DNA of 64,000 nucleotides from UBA5189 sp040389445 (lineage in GTDB: Bacteria; Chloroflexota; Limnocylindria; Limnocylindrales; CSP1-4), in contig JAZJZX010000003.1 of the NCBI GenBank assembly GCA_040389445.1, positions 1-64,000 of the forward strand, in the 5' to 3' direction. Under the pieces are notes generated by a model, which was given only the letters and a program-made list of their open reading frames with translations, was not told the origin of the DNA and did not search any database. A program made the translations under genes and the position numbers. This document shows positions 41,534 through 51,289 of this stretch, in pieces. Each line of letters begins with the position of its first letter. Position 1 is the stretch's first letter.

Positions 41534-43348
41534 CTACGGCAACTGGACGCCCGGAACGGTCCGGGCGAGGAACTCGAGGACCACGCCCGTCTGCTTGATT
41601 CGTTCGTCGATCTGGAAGGGGGCGTGGCCCGAGGGGAACAGGTACAGCTGGTGCGGGTGGTTGCGCGCGGCGAGGCGATCCGTGTAGGCGAGCACCTGCC
41701 CGATCGGGCAGCGACTGTCGGCCTTGCCGGCCAGGAACAGGATCGGCGCCTTGACCTCGTCCACGTACGAGATCGGCGATCGCTCGGCCATCAGCTGCGG
41801 GACCTCGGCCGGGGTTCCGCCCAGCAGGGCGCGGTCGTAGGCCTGGAGAAGCGGGGACAGGTGTTCGTAACCGAGCGCGTAATCGCCGACCGGCACCCCG
41901 GCCACGCCGGAGATGAATCGATCCGGGTGCATGCCGTGCATCAGCAGGGTCAGGTAGCCGCCCCAGGACCAGCCGGCGATCGCGAGCCGCGCCGGATCCG
42001 CGAGTCCCTTGGCGAGCAGATCGTCCACGCCCGCGTTGATGTCCTCGAGTTCCGGCCAGCCGATATTCCCGATGAGCGTGTCACGCCATCCCGCTCCGAA
42101 GCCGATCGACCCGCGGTAGTTCACCAGCACGACCTGGAACCCGGCGTCGACGTAGGCCTGAAGATCCGGGGCCCAGCGGTCGAGATCGATCGAGGTCGGG
42201 CCGCCGTGGACATGGACGAGCGTCGGATAGGGGGCCTCGCCTTCGGGCTCGATACGCCAGCCCGTGACGGTCTGGCCGTGCGGGTTCGGGAATGACCACG
42301 GGATGAATGCCCGGCCGGCCGGCGCCGGACCGGCGTCGAGGATCGGCTCATCTCGTCCGACCTGGAGCAGTACGCCCGGGTGCTCGCCATCCTGAAGTCG
42401 GTACCAGACCGAGCCGTCCGGCCGGACGCGGGCGCCAGAAACGGACCCCGCCCGGGTTTCGAGGTCGGTGATGGTGCCGGAAGCGAGTTCGTACCGGTGC
42501 AGCCGATGCCGCCCGTCCTTCAGCTCGACGAGCAGCAACGCGCTCGCATCGGGCCACCAGTCGGCGACTTCGGTGTGGCCGGCCCAGGGCAGGTCGAGGT
42601 CCTGGAACTCCCCGGAGCGCGGGTTCCACACGGCGGGCGCGTGCTCGCCGCGCCGCTCGTGGCCGATGGCCAGGCGGTCGTCCCCCGGGACCGGCGACCA
42701 CGCCTCGGCCGTGAGGGATCCTCCCTCGTCCCGCAGATCGGCAACGGTGGCGCCGGTTCTGGCATCGATGACCCGAAGGGCCGGATGAATAAGATCGCCG
42801 TGCTCGCCGTGTTCGATGGCGATCAGCTTCTCGTCAGCCGACAGGCCGGCCAGCTCCGTGCCGCCGCGAATGGTGGCATCAGCTCCGCCGAGGAGGAGCG
42901 ATTCGGTGCTGAACGCCAGCCGTCGCGCCGAGCCCGAATCGTCGATCACATAGAGACCGAAGCCCGAATCGTTGCTGATGACCGCAACGGACCGCGCCCG
43001 CCCTGGAGCCATGCCCTCATCCCAGCCGGTCGGCAGGCCCTCCGCGAGCGGCTCGGGTTCACCGCCCATGAACGGCGCGGCCACCCATTCGCCGGCCTCG
43101 GAGCCCGTTGTATCGCGGTGCCACAGGACCCACTCGCCGTCGGCGCTGACCTGACCGGAAACCAGGCCGATGGGTTCGTGGGTGATCTGACGGCGGACGC
43201 CGGAATCGAGGTCCCAGGAGTGGAGCTGATAGATGCCGCTCTCGGATGACACGTAGACGATCCGGTTCGGAGCATCCCGCGACCACGTGGGAGACCCGAT
43301 GATCGGCGCACGAAAACGGCGCTCCCACACGGGCGTCGGTTCAGTCAT
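41534..43348 (-). CDS. S9-family serine peptidase
   Basis: A 604-residue prolyl-oligopeptidase-family enzyme. The N-terminal half is a beta-propeller with WxRD and PDG-type repeats (SPTWSRDAPNRIVYVS, RVRPDGSVWYRL). The hydrolase domain has VHGGPTSIDLDRW, nucleophile GWSWGGY, Asp in AGKADSRCP and His in FPSGHAPF. There is no signal peptide. Its upstream neighbour is the convergently independent YhhN gene (59 bp away). It shares family but little close sequence with the S9 enzyme at 30815. Confidence 0.9.
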   Translation of the reverse strand: MTEPTPVWERRFRAPIIGSPTWSRDAPNRIVYVSSESGIYQLHSWDLDSGVRRQITHEPIGLVSGQVSADGEWVLWHRDTTGSEAGEWVAAPFMGGEPEPLAEGLPTGWDEGMAPGRARSVAVISNDSGFGLYVIDDSGSARRLAFSTESLLLGGADATIRGGTELAGLSADEKLIAIEHGEHGDLIHPALRVIDARTGATVADLRDEGGSLTAEAWSPVPGDDRLAIGHERRGEHAPAVWNPRSGEFQDLDLPWAGHTEVADWWPDASALLLVELKDGRHRLHRYELASGTITDLETRAGSVSGARVRPDGSVWYRLQDGEHPGVLLQVGRDEPILDAGPAPAGRAFIPWSFPNPHGQTVTGWRIEPEGEAPYPTLVHVHGGPTSIDLDRWAPDLQAYVDAGFQVVLVNYRGSIGFGAGWRDTLIGNIGWPELEDINAGVDDLLAKGLADPARLAIAGWSWGGYLTLLMHGMHPDRFISGVAGVPVGDYALGYEHLSPLLQAYDRALLGGTPAEVPQLMAERSPISYVDEVKAPILFLAGKADSRCPIGQVLAYTDRLAARNHPHQLYLFPSGHAPFQIDERIKQTGVVLEFLARTVPGVQLP

Positions 43349-43407
43349 GGCGATCGCACCTCTGCTGGCCCGTCATCCGGCCCGGGCACCGGTCGGGACG
43401 CCTGTCC

Positions 43408-44067
43408 TCATGATGCCGGTTGCAGGAGGATCGCGACCGTCAACAGGATCTGACCCGCGTGGTAGGGAACCATCACGCCGAGTCGATGCCAGGCGGGCGC
43501 GGTGTCGCGCGTTTCGGGCGACGTCACGAACCGGCGCCATCCCAACCGGGCATCCGATGCGACGAACAGCCAGGCCCCCACCGCGGCCATCGGGGATCGG
43601 CTGGCCGTCGCCGCGATCGCCATGAGCGTGATGCCAACAAGGTAGGCCCCGACGGGCCGACGCATTCCCGCCCGCGTCGCCCCAAGCAGGATCGGGCGGC
43701 CGGCCACCATCAGCGTTCCGACGCCGATTGCGGCCCCAGCGGCGGCAAGCACGGCGTCCAGGGGACCGAGCAGGAAGACGGCGAGGTAGGCGACATGGGC
43801 CACGAGGAACGCCGCAAGGCCTGCGGTGAAACGCCCGGGTGGCAGCATCAGCCAGTCGCCGGCGAGCGACGCCGCGAGCGCGGCACCCAGCAGCAGGCTG
43901 GTCGCCTTCGCGTCCGGGTCGTTGAGGAGCACTGCCGCGAGCAGCGGGGCGAGGACGGCCGCCTTCGAGACTCGTTCCAGCTGGAGGTCGCCGCGAACGA
44001 TCGCGTACCAGTTCACGGTTGCCGCAACTCCGGCGGCAGCGACCGCAACGGCGATCAGCGGGTTCAT
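43408..44067 (-). CDS. YhhN-family membrane protein (lysoplasmalogenase-like)
   Basis: A 219-residue integral membrane protein with about eight hydrophobic helices. It matches the YhhN/TMEM86 family: VSKAAVLAPLLAAVLL, LAASLAGDWLMLPPGRFTAGLAAFLVAHVAYLAVF, and the terminal VMVPYHAGQILLT. The SLxGDxxLM and FxxGLxxFxxxHxxY positions are the conserved catalytic-like residues. Characterised members hydrolyse the vinyl-ether bond of lysoplasmalogens, releasing an aldehyde; the divergent ALDH gene 63 bp away would fit this chemistry. ATG 44067 is the only sensible start. Confidence 0.82.
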   Translation of the reverse strand: MNPLIAVAVAAAGVAATVNWYAIVRGDLQLERVSKAAVLAPLLAAVLLNDPDAKATSLLLGAALAASLAGDWLMLPPGRFTAGLAAFLVAHVAYLAVFLLGPLDAVLAAAGAAIGVGTLMVAGRPILLGATRAGMRRPVGAYLVGITLMAIAATASRSPMAAVGAWLFVASDARLGWRRFVTSPETRDTAPAWHRLGVMVPYHAGQILLTVAILLQPAS

Positions 44068-44130
44068 CGTTTGCCAGGAGCGGCGGTGTCGAGGACCTCG
44101 GGCGGGGCAGAGAGGGCAGGCATCCCGGGT

Positions 44131-45666
44131 ATGATGCCCGATGTGACGACCGACTCGACGAAGCTTCGCCCCTGGTCCGGTGACCGTGGCCCGGCCGGCT
44201 GGGGCCTCGGAGACGGTCAGGCGATCCCCTGGGAGTACGCCCCCGCCCCGGAATCGCGCGATGTCGTCAAGCTCCACGAACGCTACGGCCTGTTCATCAA
44301 CGGCCGCTTCGTCCAGGCCTCGGACGGAACCGTCTTCCCGACGCTCAACCCCGCGACGGAGGAGAAGATCGCCGATGTCGCCCGGGCGACCGCCGCCGAC
44401 GTGGATCGTGCGATCAGGGCGGCCCGCCGCGCGCAGAAGCGAAGCTGGGGCACGCTCCCGGGTCGCGAGCGTGCCAAGTACCTGTTCCGGATCGCCCGGA
44501 TCCTCCAGGAGCGGAGTCGCGAGTTCGCGGTCCTCGAGACGATGGACTCCGGCAAGCCGATCAAGGAGAGTCGGGACGTGGACGTCCCGCTCGCTGCGGC
44601 GCATTTCTGGTACTACGCGGGCTGGGCGGACAAGCTCGAATACGCCTTCCCGGGCCGGGTGGCGAAGCCCCTCGGCGTCGCGGCCCAGGTCATCCCGTGG
44701 AACTTCCCGCTCCTCATGCTGGCCTGGAAGATCGCGCCGGCACTCGCCGCCGGGAATACCGTCGTGCTCAAGCCCGCCTCCACGACACCCCTCAGCGCGC
44801 TGCTCTTCGCCGATGTCTGTCGCCAGGCTGATCTGCCGCCCGGCGTCGTCAACATCGTGCCCGGGCCGGCGGCGATCGGGATGCACCTGGTCTCGAGCCC
44901 CGGCGTGGACAAGGTCGCGTTCACCGGCTCGACCGGCGTCGGCAAGCTCATCCACCGCGCCGTGGCGGGCACGGACAAGGCGCTGACCCTGGAGCTCGGC
45001 GGCAAGGCCGCCAACATCGTGTTCGAGGATGCGGCCCTGGACCAGGCGGTCGAGGGCATCGTCAACGGGATCTACTTCAACCAGGGCGAGGTGTGCTGCG
45101 CCGGCTCGCGCCTGCTGGCCCAGGAATCGATCGTCGAGCCCCTGATCGAGAAGCTCAAGGACCGCCTGTCGACCATCCGGGTGGGCGATCCGATGGACAA
45201 GAACACCGATGTCGGCGCGATCAACTCCCGCCAGCAACTGGACAAGATCACCGAGCTGGTCGCCGCCGGCGTCGCCGAGGGCGCGGAGTTGTACCAGCCG
45301 AATTGCGAGCTCCCGGACCGCGGCTACTTCTTCCGGCCCACCCTCTTCACCAACGTCGCCCAGAGCCATCGGATCGCGAAGGAGGAGATCTTCGGGCCGG
45401 TCCTGTCCGTGCTCACCTTCCGGACCCCCGAGGAGGCCGTCGAGAAGGCCAACAACACGCCCTTCGGCCTGTCGGCCGGGATCTGGACGGAGAAGGGGAG
45501 CCGGATCCTGTCCATGGTGCGGCGGATGCGCGCCGGCGTCGTCTGGGCCAATACGTTCAACCGGTTCGATCCCGCGTCGCCGTTCGGCGGCTACAAGGAG
45601 TCCGGCTTCGGGCGCGAGGGAGGGCTGCACGGGCTCCATGCCTACGTTCGCCTGGACGACCGCTGA
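44131..45666 (+). CDS. Aldehyde dehydrogenase (catalytic; ALDH16-like first half)
   Basis: A 511-residue NAD(P)-dependent aldehyde dehydrogenase. It shows the Rossmann segment VIPWNFPLLMLAWKIAPALAAGNTVVLKPAS, FTGSTGVGKL, catalytic Glu in LELGGKAANIV and nucleophile Cys in FNQGEVCCAGSR, then EEIFGPVLSVLTF and PFGGYKESGFGREGG. ATGs at 44131 and 44134 are possible starts. It overlaps by 1 bp (TGATG) a gene for a shorter, non-catalytic ALDH domain; the pair resembles the two domains of ALDH16 split into separate genes. The aldehyde substrate is unknown; a fatty aldehyde from the YhhN neighbour is a speculation. Confidence 0.92.
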   Translation: MMPDVTTDSTKLRPWSGDRGPAGWGLGDGQAIPWEYAPAPESRDVVKLHERYGLFINGRFVQASDGTVFPTLNPATEEKIADVARATAADVDRAIRAARRAQKRSWGTLPGRERAKYLFRIARILQERSREFAVLETMDSGKPIKESRDVDVPLAAAHFWYYAGWADKLEYAFPGRVAKPLGVAAQVIPWNFPLLMLAWKIAPALAAGNTVVLKPASTTPLSALLFADVCRQADLPPGVVNIVPGPAAIGMHLVSSPGVDKVAFTGSTGVGKLIHRAVAGTDKALTLELGGKAANIVFEDAALDQAVEGIVNGIYFNQGEVCCAGSRLLAQESIVEPLIEKLKDRLSTIRVGDPMDKNTDVGAINSRQQLDKITELVAAGVAEGAELYQPNCELPDRGYFFRPTLFTNVAQSHRIAKEEIFGPVLSVLTFRTPEEAVEKANNTPFGLSAGIWTEKGSRILSMVRRMRAGVVWANTFNRFDPASPFGGYKESGFGREGGLHGLHAYVRLDDR

Positions 45667-46625
45667 TGGCGGCCCCTCGCCGCGCCGGCCTGCCTGCTCG
45701 CCGAAGGCCGGCTGCGGCCGCCGCCGTCGAGGCGGCTCCGTCGTCCCGGATCGAGATCCGCAAGACCTGGAAGCTGTACATCGGCGGGGCCTTTCCGCGC
45801 ACGGAGAGCGGCCGCTCGTACCTCGTGAGCGCTGCCGACGGGACCCCGATCGCCAACGCCTGCCGGGCCTCCCGCAAGGACCTGCGCGATGCGGTCCGGG
45901 CCGCCCGCAAGGCATTCCCCGGCTGGGCTGATCGAGCAGCGATGAATCGCGGCCAGATCCTGTACCGGGTCGCCGAGCTCATGGAGGGCCGACGGGACCA
46001 GTTCGTCGCCGAGGTGGCGCAGGCAGAGGGCCTTCGGCCCGATCGCGCCCGGGTCGTCGTCGATCGCGCGATCGATCGATGGGTCTGGTACGCCGGCTGG
46101 GCGGACAAGATCGCCCAGGTGCTCGGGTCGTCCAATCCCGTTGCCGGCGACTACTTCAACTTCACGATCCCCGAGCCCACGGGCGTCGTGGGGATCGTGG
46201 CACCCGAGACCTCCTCCCTGCTCGGGCTCGTGTCACGGATCGCGCCACCGCTCGTTGCCGGCAACACGATCGTCGTGGTCACGTCCGAGGGACGCCCGCT
46301 GCCGGCGATCACCCTGACCGAGGTTCTCGCCACCTCCGACGTTCCGGCCGGCGTGGTGAACGTCATCACCGGCTTCAAGAGGGAACTCGTGCCGGTCCTG
46401 GCCGCGCATGCCGACGTCGACGCCATCGACGTCTGGGGTGTCGAGGATGCCGCCCGCCGCGACGCAGAACTCGCCGCCACGGACAACGTCAAGCGGATCA
46501 TCCGGCGCCCGACCGGCACGACCGATGCCCGCTTCGATTGGCTGGACGATCGTGCCGCCGAGCGTCCCGAGTGGATCGCCGCCTACGTGGAGATGAAGAC
46601 CGTCTGGCACCCCATCGGCGTGTGA
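45666..46625 (+). CDS. Truncated, non-catalytic ALDH-domain protein
   Basis: A 319-residue ALDH-superfamily protein. It has the N-terminal part (KLYIGGAFPRTESGRSY, RAAMNRGQILYRVAELME) and the coenzyme-domain part (GVVGIVAPETSSLLGLVSRIAPPLVAGNTIVVV...DVPAGVVNVITG). It then jumps to a short C-terminus (EWIAAYVEMKTVWHPIG). The catalytic-domain Cys and Glu segments are missing altogether. The order and length match the second, inactive domain of bacterial ALDH16 proteins. It starts on the stop codon of the active ALDH, so equimolar production and a hetero-complex are likely. A basic Ala/Arg-rich N-terminal 25 residues precedes the domain. Confidence 0.82.
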   Translation: MAAPRRAGLPARRRPAAAAAVEAAPSSRIEIRKTWKLYIGGAFPRTESGRSYLVSAADGTPIANACRASRKDLRDAVRAARKAFPGWADRAAMNRGQILYRVAELMEGRRDQFVAEVAQAEGLRPDRARVVVDRAIDRWVWYAGWADKIAQVLGSSNPVAGDYFNFTIPEPTGVVGIVAPETSSLLGLVSRIAPPLVAGNTIVVVTSEGRPLPAITLTEVLATSDVPAGVVNVITGFKRELVPVLAAHADVDAIDVWGVEDAARRDAELAATDNVKRIIRRPTGTTDARFDWLDDRAAERPEWIAAYVEMKTVWHPIGV

Positions 46626-46647
46626 CGGGCAGGGGAGCGGGTACCGC

Positions 46648-47549
<902 letters not shown>

Positions 47550-47553
<4 letters not shown>

Positions 47554-49247
47554 CGGCGACTCTCCAGCCCACAGGATCGGGGTCTGCGCAGCCGACACTT
47601 TCGGCCCCGTCCCTCGGAGCGCGTCTCGTCGGCCGAGGCTCGGTGTTCGGCAAGGCGTTCCGTGACAGCCTTCGTACCGGGCTGATCCTCGGCGCCGTCT
47701 TCGGACTGCTGATCGCGCTGACCGCTGCCCAGGTCGCCGCGGAATTCACGACCCAGGAATCCCGGCTCGCCTTTGCTCGTCAGCTCGCGGCGCTCCCCAA
47801 GGTGCTGCAGGGCATGCTGGGTGAACCGATCCGGATCGACACCCTGGGCGGATTCGTCTCGTGGCGCCTGTTCAACTTCTTCCCGGTCATGTTCGGCATC
47901 TGGTCCGTGGTCGCGCTGTCGGGGACGCTCGCAGGCGAGCTCGCACGAGGCAGCCTGGACCTCGTGGCGGCCACGCCCGTCGCCCGCCGGCGCCTGGCGC
48001 TCGGCAAGATCGGTGCCTACCTGGCCGCGATCAGCGTCCCGGTCCTGATCCTGGGAATCGTGACGTATGCGAGCGTCAACGGGCTGGCCTCCCTGCCCGG
48101 CGACAGCGTTTCGCTGGAGGCCATGGCAGGTCAGTCCGTGTGGCTCTTCATCGTGCTCCTCGCGCCCGGCGCTGCTGCGTTCGCAGTCGCTCCGATCCTG
48201 GGTCGGGGCGGAGCACTCGCGGTCGGCGCAACGGCACTGTTCGCGAGCTTCCTCGTGTCTGCCTATTCGGACACCGTGCCGGCGTTCGCGTCGCTCCGGG
48301 GTCTTTCCTTCCTCGCGATCACCGCGGGACACCGGCCGCTGGCCGGCGAATGGGACTGGGCGGCGGTCGGTCTGCTGGCCATGATCACGGCCGCCCTCCT
48401 GCTCATGGGAATCCTGGCCTTCGAGCGACGCGATCTGATCGTCCCGTCGGGTAGCCGGTTCCGGGTGCCGGCCCTGCGGCTGTGGATCACTGGCCCATTC
48501 CTGCGCGGGATCGGCGAGCGGTTGCCGGCAGCCCTGGCCTGGGGCTTCGGCCTCGGGCTGTACGGCCTGATCATCGCCACCTCCGCCGATGAGTTCGTCG
48601 CCCAGATCGGGAAGATCCCGCAGATCGCCGACATGGTGCGGCGCATCTTCCCCGATGCCGATATCTTCTCGACCGGCGGCTTCCTGCAACTCGCCTTCTT
48701 TCAGGAGGGCATCGTGATGGTCGGCCTGGCGGCCTCCGTGTTCGTCGCCGGCTGGGCGTCCGATGAGGGCGACCGGAGGCTCGAGGTCATCCTCGCCGCG
48801 CCGCTCGGGCGCATCGGGTGGGCCGTCCGCAGCGGTCTCGCCGTGTTCGGAGCCATCGGAATCACCACCGTGATCATGGCCGCCGGGGTCGCGGCCGGCG
48901 CAGCCATCCAGGGCAGCGACCCGGTCGAGCCGGCCATCGGGATCCTCGTCCTGGGCCTGTACGGCATGGCCCTGGGAGGCGTGGGCCTGGCCGTTGGGGG
49001 GCTCATCCGACCGTCGCTCGCGGCTCCCGTGACGCTCGTCCTCGGGCTTGGCTGGTACCTGCTCGACATTCTTGGGGCGATCCTCAAATTGCCGGACTTC
49101 GTCGTCGATCTCGCCCTGAATCGGCATCTCGGGCAGCCGATCATCGGGGTCTTCGACGTCGCCGGCCTCCTTGCCTCCGCGGTGCTCGCCTTCGGCGGGC
49201 TCGCGATCGCAGCCATCGGCATCCAGCGACGCGATCTCGGCCGGTAG
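47550..49247 (+). CDS. ABC-2 type exporter permease, twelve-helix type
   Basis: A 565-residue membrane protein with two repeats of about six helices (about 30-290 and 315-560), like the exporter permeases annotated as polyketide-antibiotic exporters. Each half shows an ABC-2 coupling segment, AGELARGSLDLVAATPVARRRLALGK in the first and EGDRRLEVILAAPLGRIGWAVRSG in the second. It is coupled to the ATPase. The substrate is unknown. Confidence 0.86.
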
Positions 49248-49254
49248 GCCGACC

Positions 49255-50151
49255 TTGCCACCTGTTGCCGTCGCCCTCGTTCTCGTCGCGGCCGTTCTCC
49301 ACGCCGGCTGGAACGTCCTCCTCAAGACCTCCGGGGATCCGCTCCGGACCGCGGTCCGGCTCCAGGCCATCGGCACGGCGGTGCTGGTGCCGATCGGGGT
49401 CGTGGCCTGGGTCGCGCACGGGAGCCCTGCCCCCGACCCAGCCGGTGTGGGACTGGCCCTCATCTCGGGCGTGCTCGAGGCGGGCTATTTCGTGTTCCTG
49501 TCGGCGGCCTACCGACGCGGCGACCTCTCGCTCGTCTATCCACTGGCCAGGGGCAGCGCCCCCCTCCTGGCCATCGTCGTCGGCCTCGGACTGCTGGGCG
49601 AGCGGCTGTCCGGCCCGGCCCTCGTGGGCGTCGCCTGCCTGATGGTCGGGATCATGCTCGTGGCTCGCCCCTGGCGCGCGTTCCGCGCAGCCGGCCGACA
49701 CCACCGCGGCGCCATCGGGTTTGCGCTCCTGACCGGTGCCACGATCGCCGCCTACTCAACCGTGGATCGCCTGGGGGTCCGCATCCTGGAACCGTGGGTG
49801 TACGGCTCGTTGCTGGCGGTGTTTGCGACGGTGATCCTGACCACGGTCGTCGTGCTGGGCAGGCGCTCCGGGATCATCGCCACCCCACCCATCACCGACC
49901 GCCAGACCCCCCTGTGGCGCGACGCCGCGGCAGGGGTGCTCTCCCTTACCGCGTATCTCCTGATCCTGTTTGCCTACGCACTCGCGCCCCTGGCGGCCGT
50001 GGCACCGCTCCGGGAGTCGGGCATCGTGATCGCGGCTGCCTGGGGCGCGCTCCGACTCGGTGAGGCGGTGGGACGGCGTCAGGCCGGGGCGCGGATCGCC
50101 GCGGCGGGGCTCGTGGTGGTCGGAGCGGTGCTGCTCGCGATCTCGCGCTGA
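49255..50151 (+). CDS. DMT-superfamily (EamA) transporter
   Basis: A 298-residue protein with ten hydrophobic helices in two EamA repeats (AVLHAGWNVLLKTSGDP... and GAIGFALLTGATIAAYSTVDRLGV). Typical DMT motifs are LSLVYPLARGSAPLLAIVVGLGLLGERL and LAPLAAVAPLRESGIVIAAAWGALRLGE. Members export metabolites such as amino acids. The start is probably a TTG at 49255, 7 bp after the permease gene; no ATG lies near the first helix. Confidence 0.85.
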   Translation: MPPVAVALVLVAAVLHAGWNVLLKTSGDPLRTAVRLQAIGTAVLVPIGVVAWVAHGSPAPDPAGVGLALISGVLEAGYFVFLSAAYRRGDLSLVYPLARGSAPLLAIVVGLGLLGERLSGPALVGVACLMVGIMLVARPWRAFRAAGRHHRGAIGFALLTGATIAAYSTVDRLGVRILEPWVYGSLLAVFATVILTTVVVLGRRSGIIATPPITDRQTPLWRDAAAGVLSLTAYLLILFAYALAPLAAVAPLRESGIVIAAAWGALRLGEAVGRRQAGARIAAAGLVVVGAVLLAISR

Positions 50152-50235
50152 CGGGCCGCACGCTCGGGCACGCACGCCCGGCCACGCTCGCGTTGAGGGC
50201 ACCCCGCCCGACCTCGCACACCTCGAGCCGGCATT

Positions 50236-50267
50236 CGGGCCGGTACTCGGGCCGGTACTCGGGCCGG
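50236..50267. repeat. 12-bp tandem repeat in intergenic gap
   Basis: The unit cgggccggtact occurs at 50236-50247 and 50248-50259, with a partial third copy to 50267, in the gap between the two convergent DMT transporter genes. It can form GC-rich secondary structure; no function is evident. Confidence 0.55.
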
Positions 50268-50280
50268 CTGCACCGCGCGG

Positions 50281-51210
50281 TCAGGCCTGGGTGGGCGGCG
50301 CCCCGCGACCGAACAGCCTGCGCTGGCCGTACCGGCTGTTGACCAGGGCGACGCCGGCGATGATCAGCGCCGTGCCGAACAGCACGCGCGCGTCGACGGT
50401 TTCCTGGAAGACGAGGGCACCGGCGATGATCCCGACGATCGGCAGCAGGTAGGCCACGAGTGACGTGCGCGTGGCGCCGAGTCGTGCGAGCAGGCGGAAG
50501 TTCACCAGGTAGGCCAGGCCCGAGCCGAGGATGCCCAGCCAGACGACCGCGCCGACGGCCGGCGCGGTCCACTTGACCGCGAACGGAGCCTCGAACAACA
50601 GCGCGATCGCGCTCACGATGACGAACGCGAAGGCGACCTGGAACAGCGCAGGAATCATCGGCCGCAGGCCGCGCATGGTCCGGCGAGCGTAGACGGCGCC
50701 GACGGCGTAGGACAGCGTGGACCCGAGGAGCGCCAGTTCGCCGCTGACGGTGCTGTCCGCCCCGACCAGGCCCAGGCTCCGGCTGACGAGGATGATCACG
50801 CCGGCATACCCCACGACGAGCCCGGCCAATCGGTTCACCGTGATCGGTTCGTCGTGGAGGAAAAGCGAGGCGATCACGATCACGAACAGTGGGACTGCCC
50901 CGTTCAGGATGGCGGCGAGCGCGGAATCGACGGATCGCTCGGCCGTCGTGATCAGGTAGAACGGCAGCACGATGTTGACAACCGACATGACCACCAGATG
51001 GCCGTAGATCCTCGGGTTGCGCGGAAGCGGTTCCCGGGCGACGAAAACCACCGTCGCGAGGATCGTCAACCCGATGCCCAGCCGGGCGGCGATCAGCGTG
51101 AACGTCGGGAGCGTTTCCACGCCGATCTTGATGAAGACGTAGCTCGTGCCCCACATGAAGCCGAGCGCCAGCAGCAGGAGCCAGTCGAGTCGGGTGGGGC
51201 GGGCGATCAT
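50281..51210 (-). CDS. DMT-superfamily (EamA) transporter
   Basis: A 309-residue EamA transporter with ten helices. Repeat 1 starts DWLLLLALGFMWGTSYVFIKIGVETLPTFT, repeat 2 starts SGELALLGSTLSYAVGAVYARRTM, and the second repeat ends ATRTSLVAYLLPIVGIIAGALVFQETVD. It is only distantly like its convergent neighbour (49255), so they are not recent duplicates. Substrate unknown. Confidence 0.9.
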   Translation of the reverse strand: MIARPTRLDWLLLLALGFMWGTSYVFIKIGVETLPTFTLIAARLGIGLTILATVVFVAREPLPRNPRIYGHLVVMSVVNIVLPFYLITTAERSVDSALAAILNGAVPLFVIVIASLFLHDEPITVNRLAGLVVGYAGVIILVSRSLGLVGADSTVSGELALLGSTLSYAVGAVYARRTMRGLRPMIPALFQVAFAFVIVSAIALLFEAPFAVKWTAPAVGAVVWLGILGSGLAYLVNFRLLARLGATRTSLVAYLLPIVGIIAGALVFQETVDARVLFGTALIIAGVALVNSRYGQRRLFGRGAPPTQA

Positions 51211-51289
51211 CGGCGCATCATAACCGCCGTTGGCCTAGTTCGATGGGCCAACATCAGCGCTCGACGCCGCAGGCCGCTACCATCCGCGG

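Noticed and set aside
43420..44130. In-frame upstream extension of the aldehyde dehydrogenase by about 240 codons.
   Set aside because: It is antisense to the YhhN membrane-protein gene and unlike any ALDH N-terminus; ATG 44131 gives the normal length.
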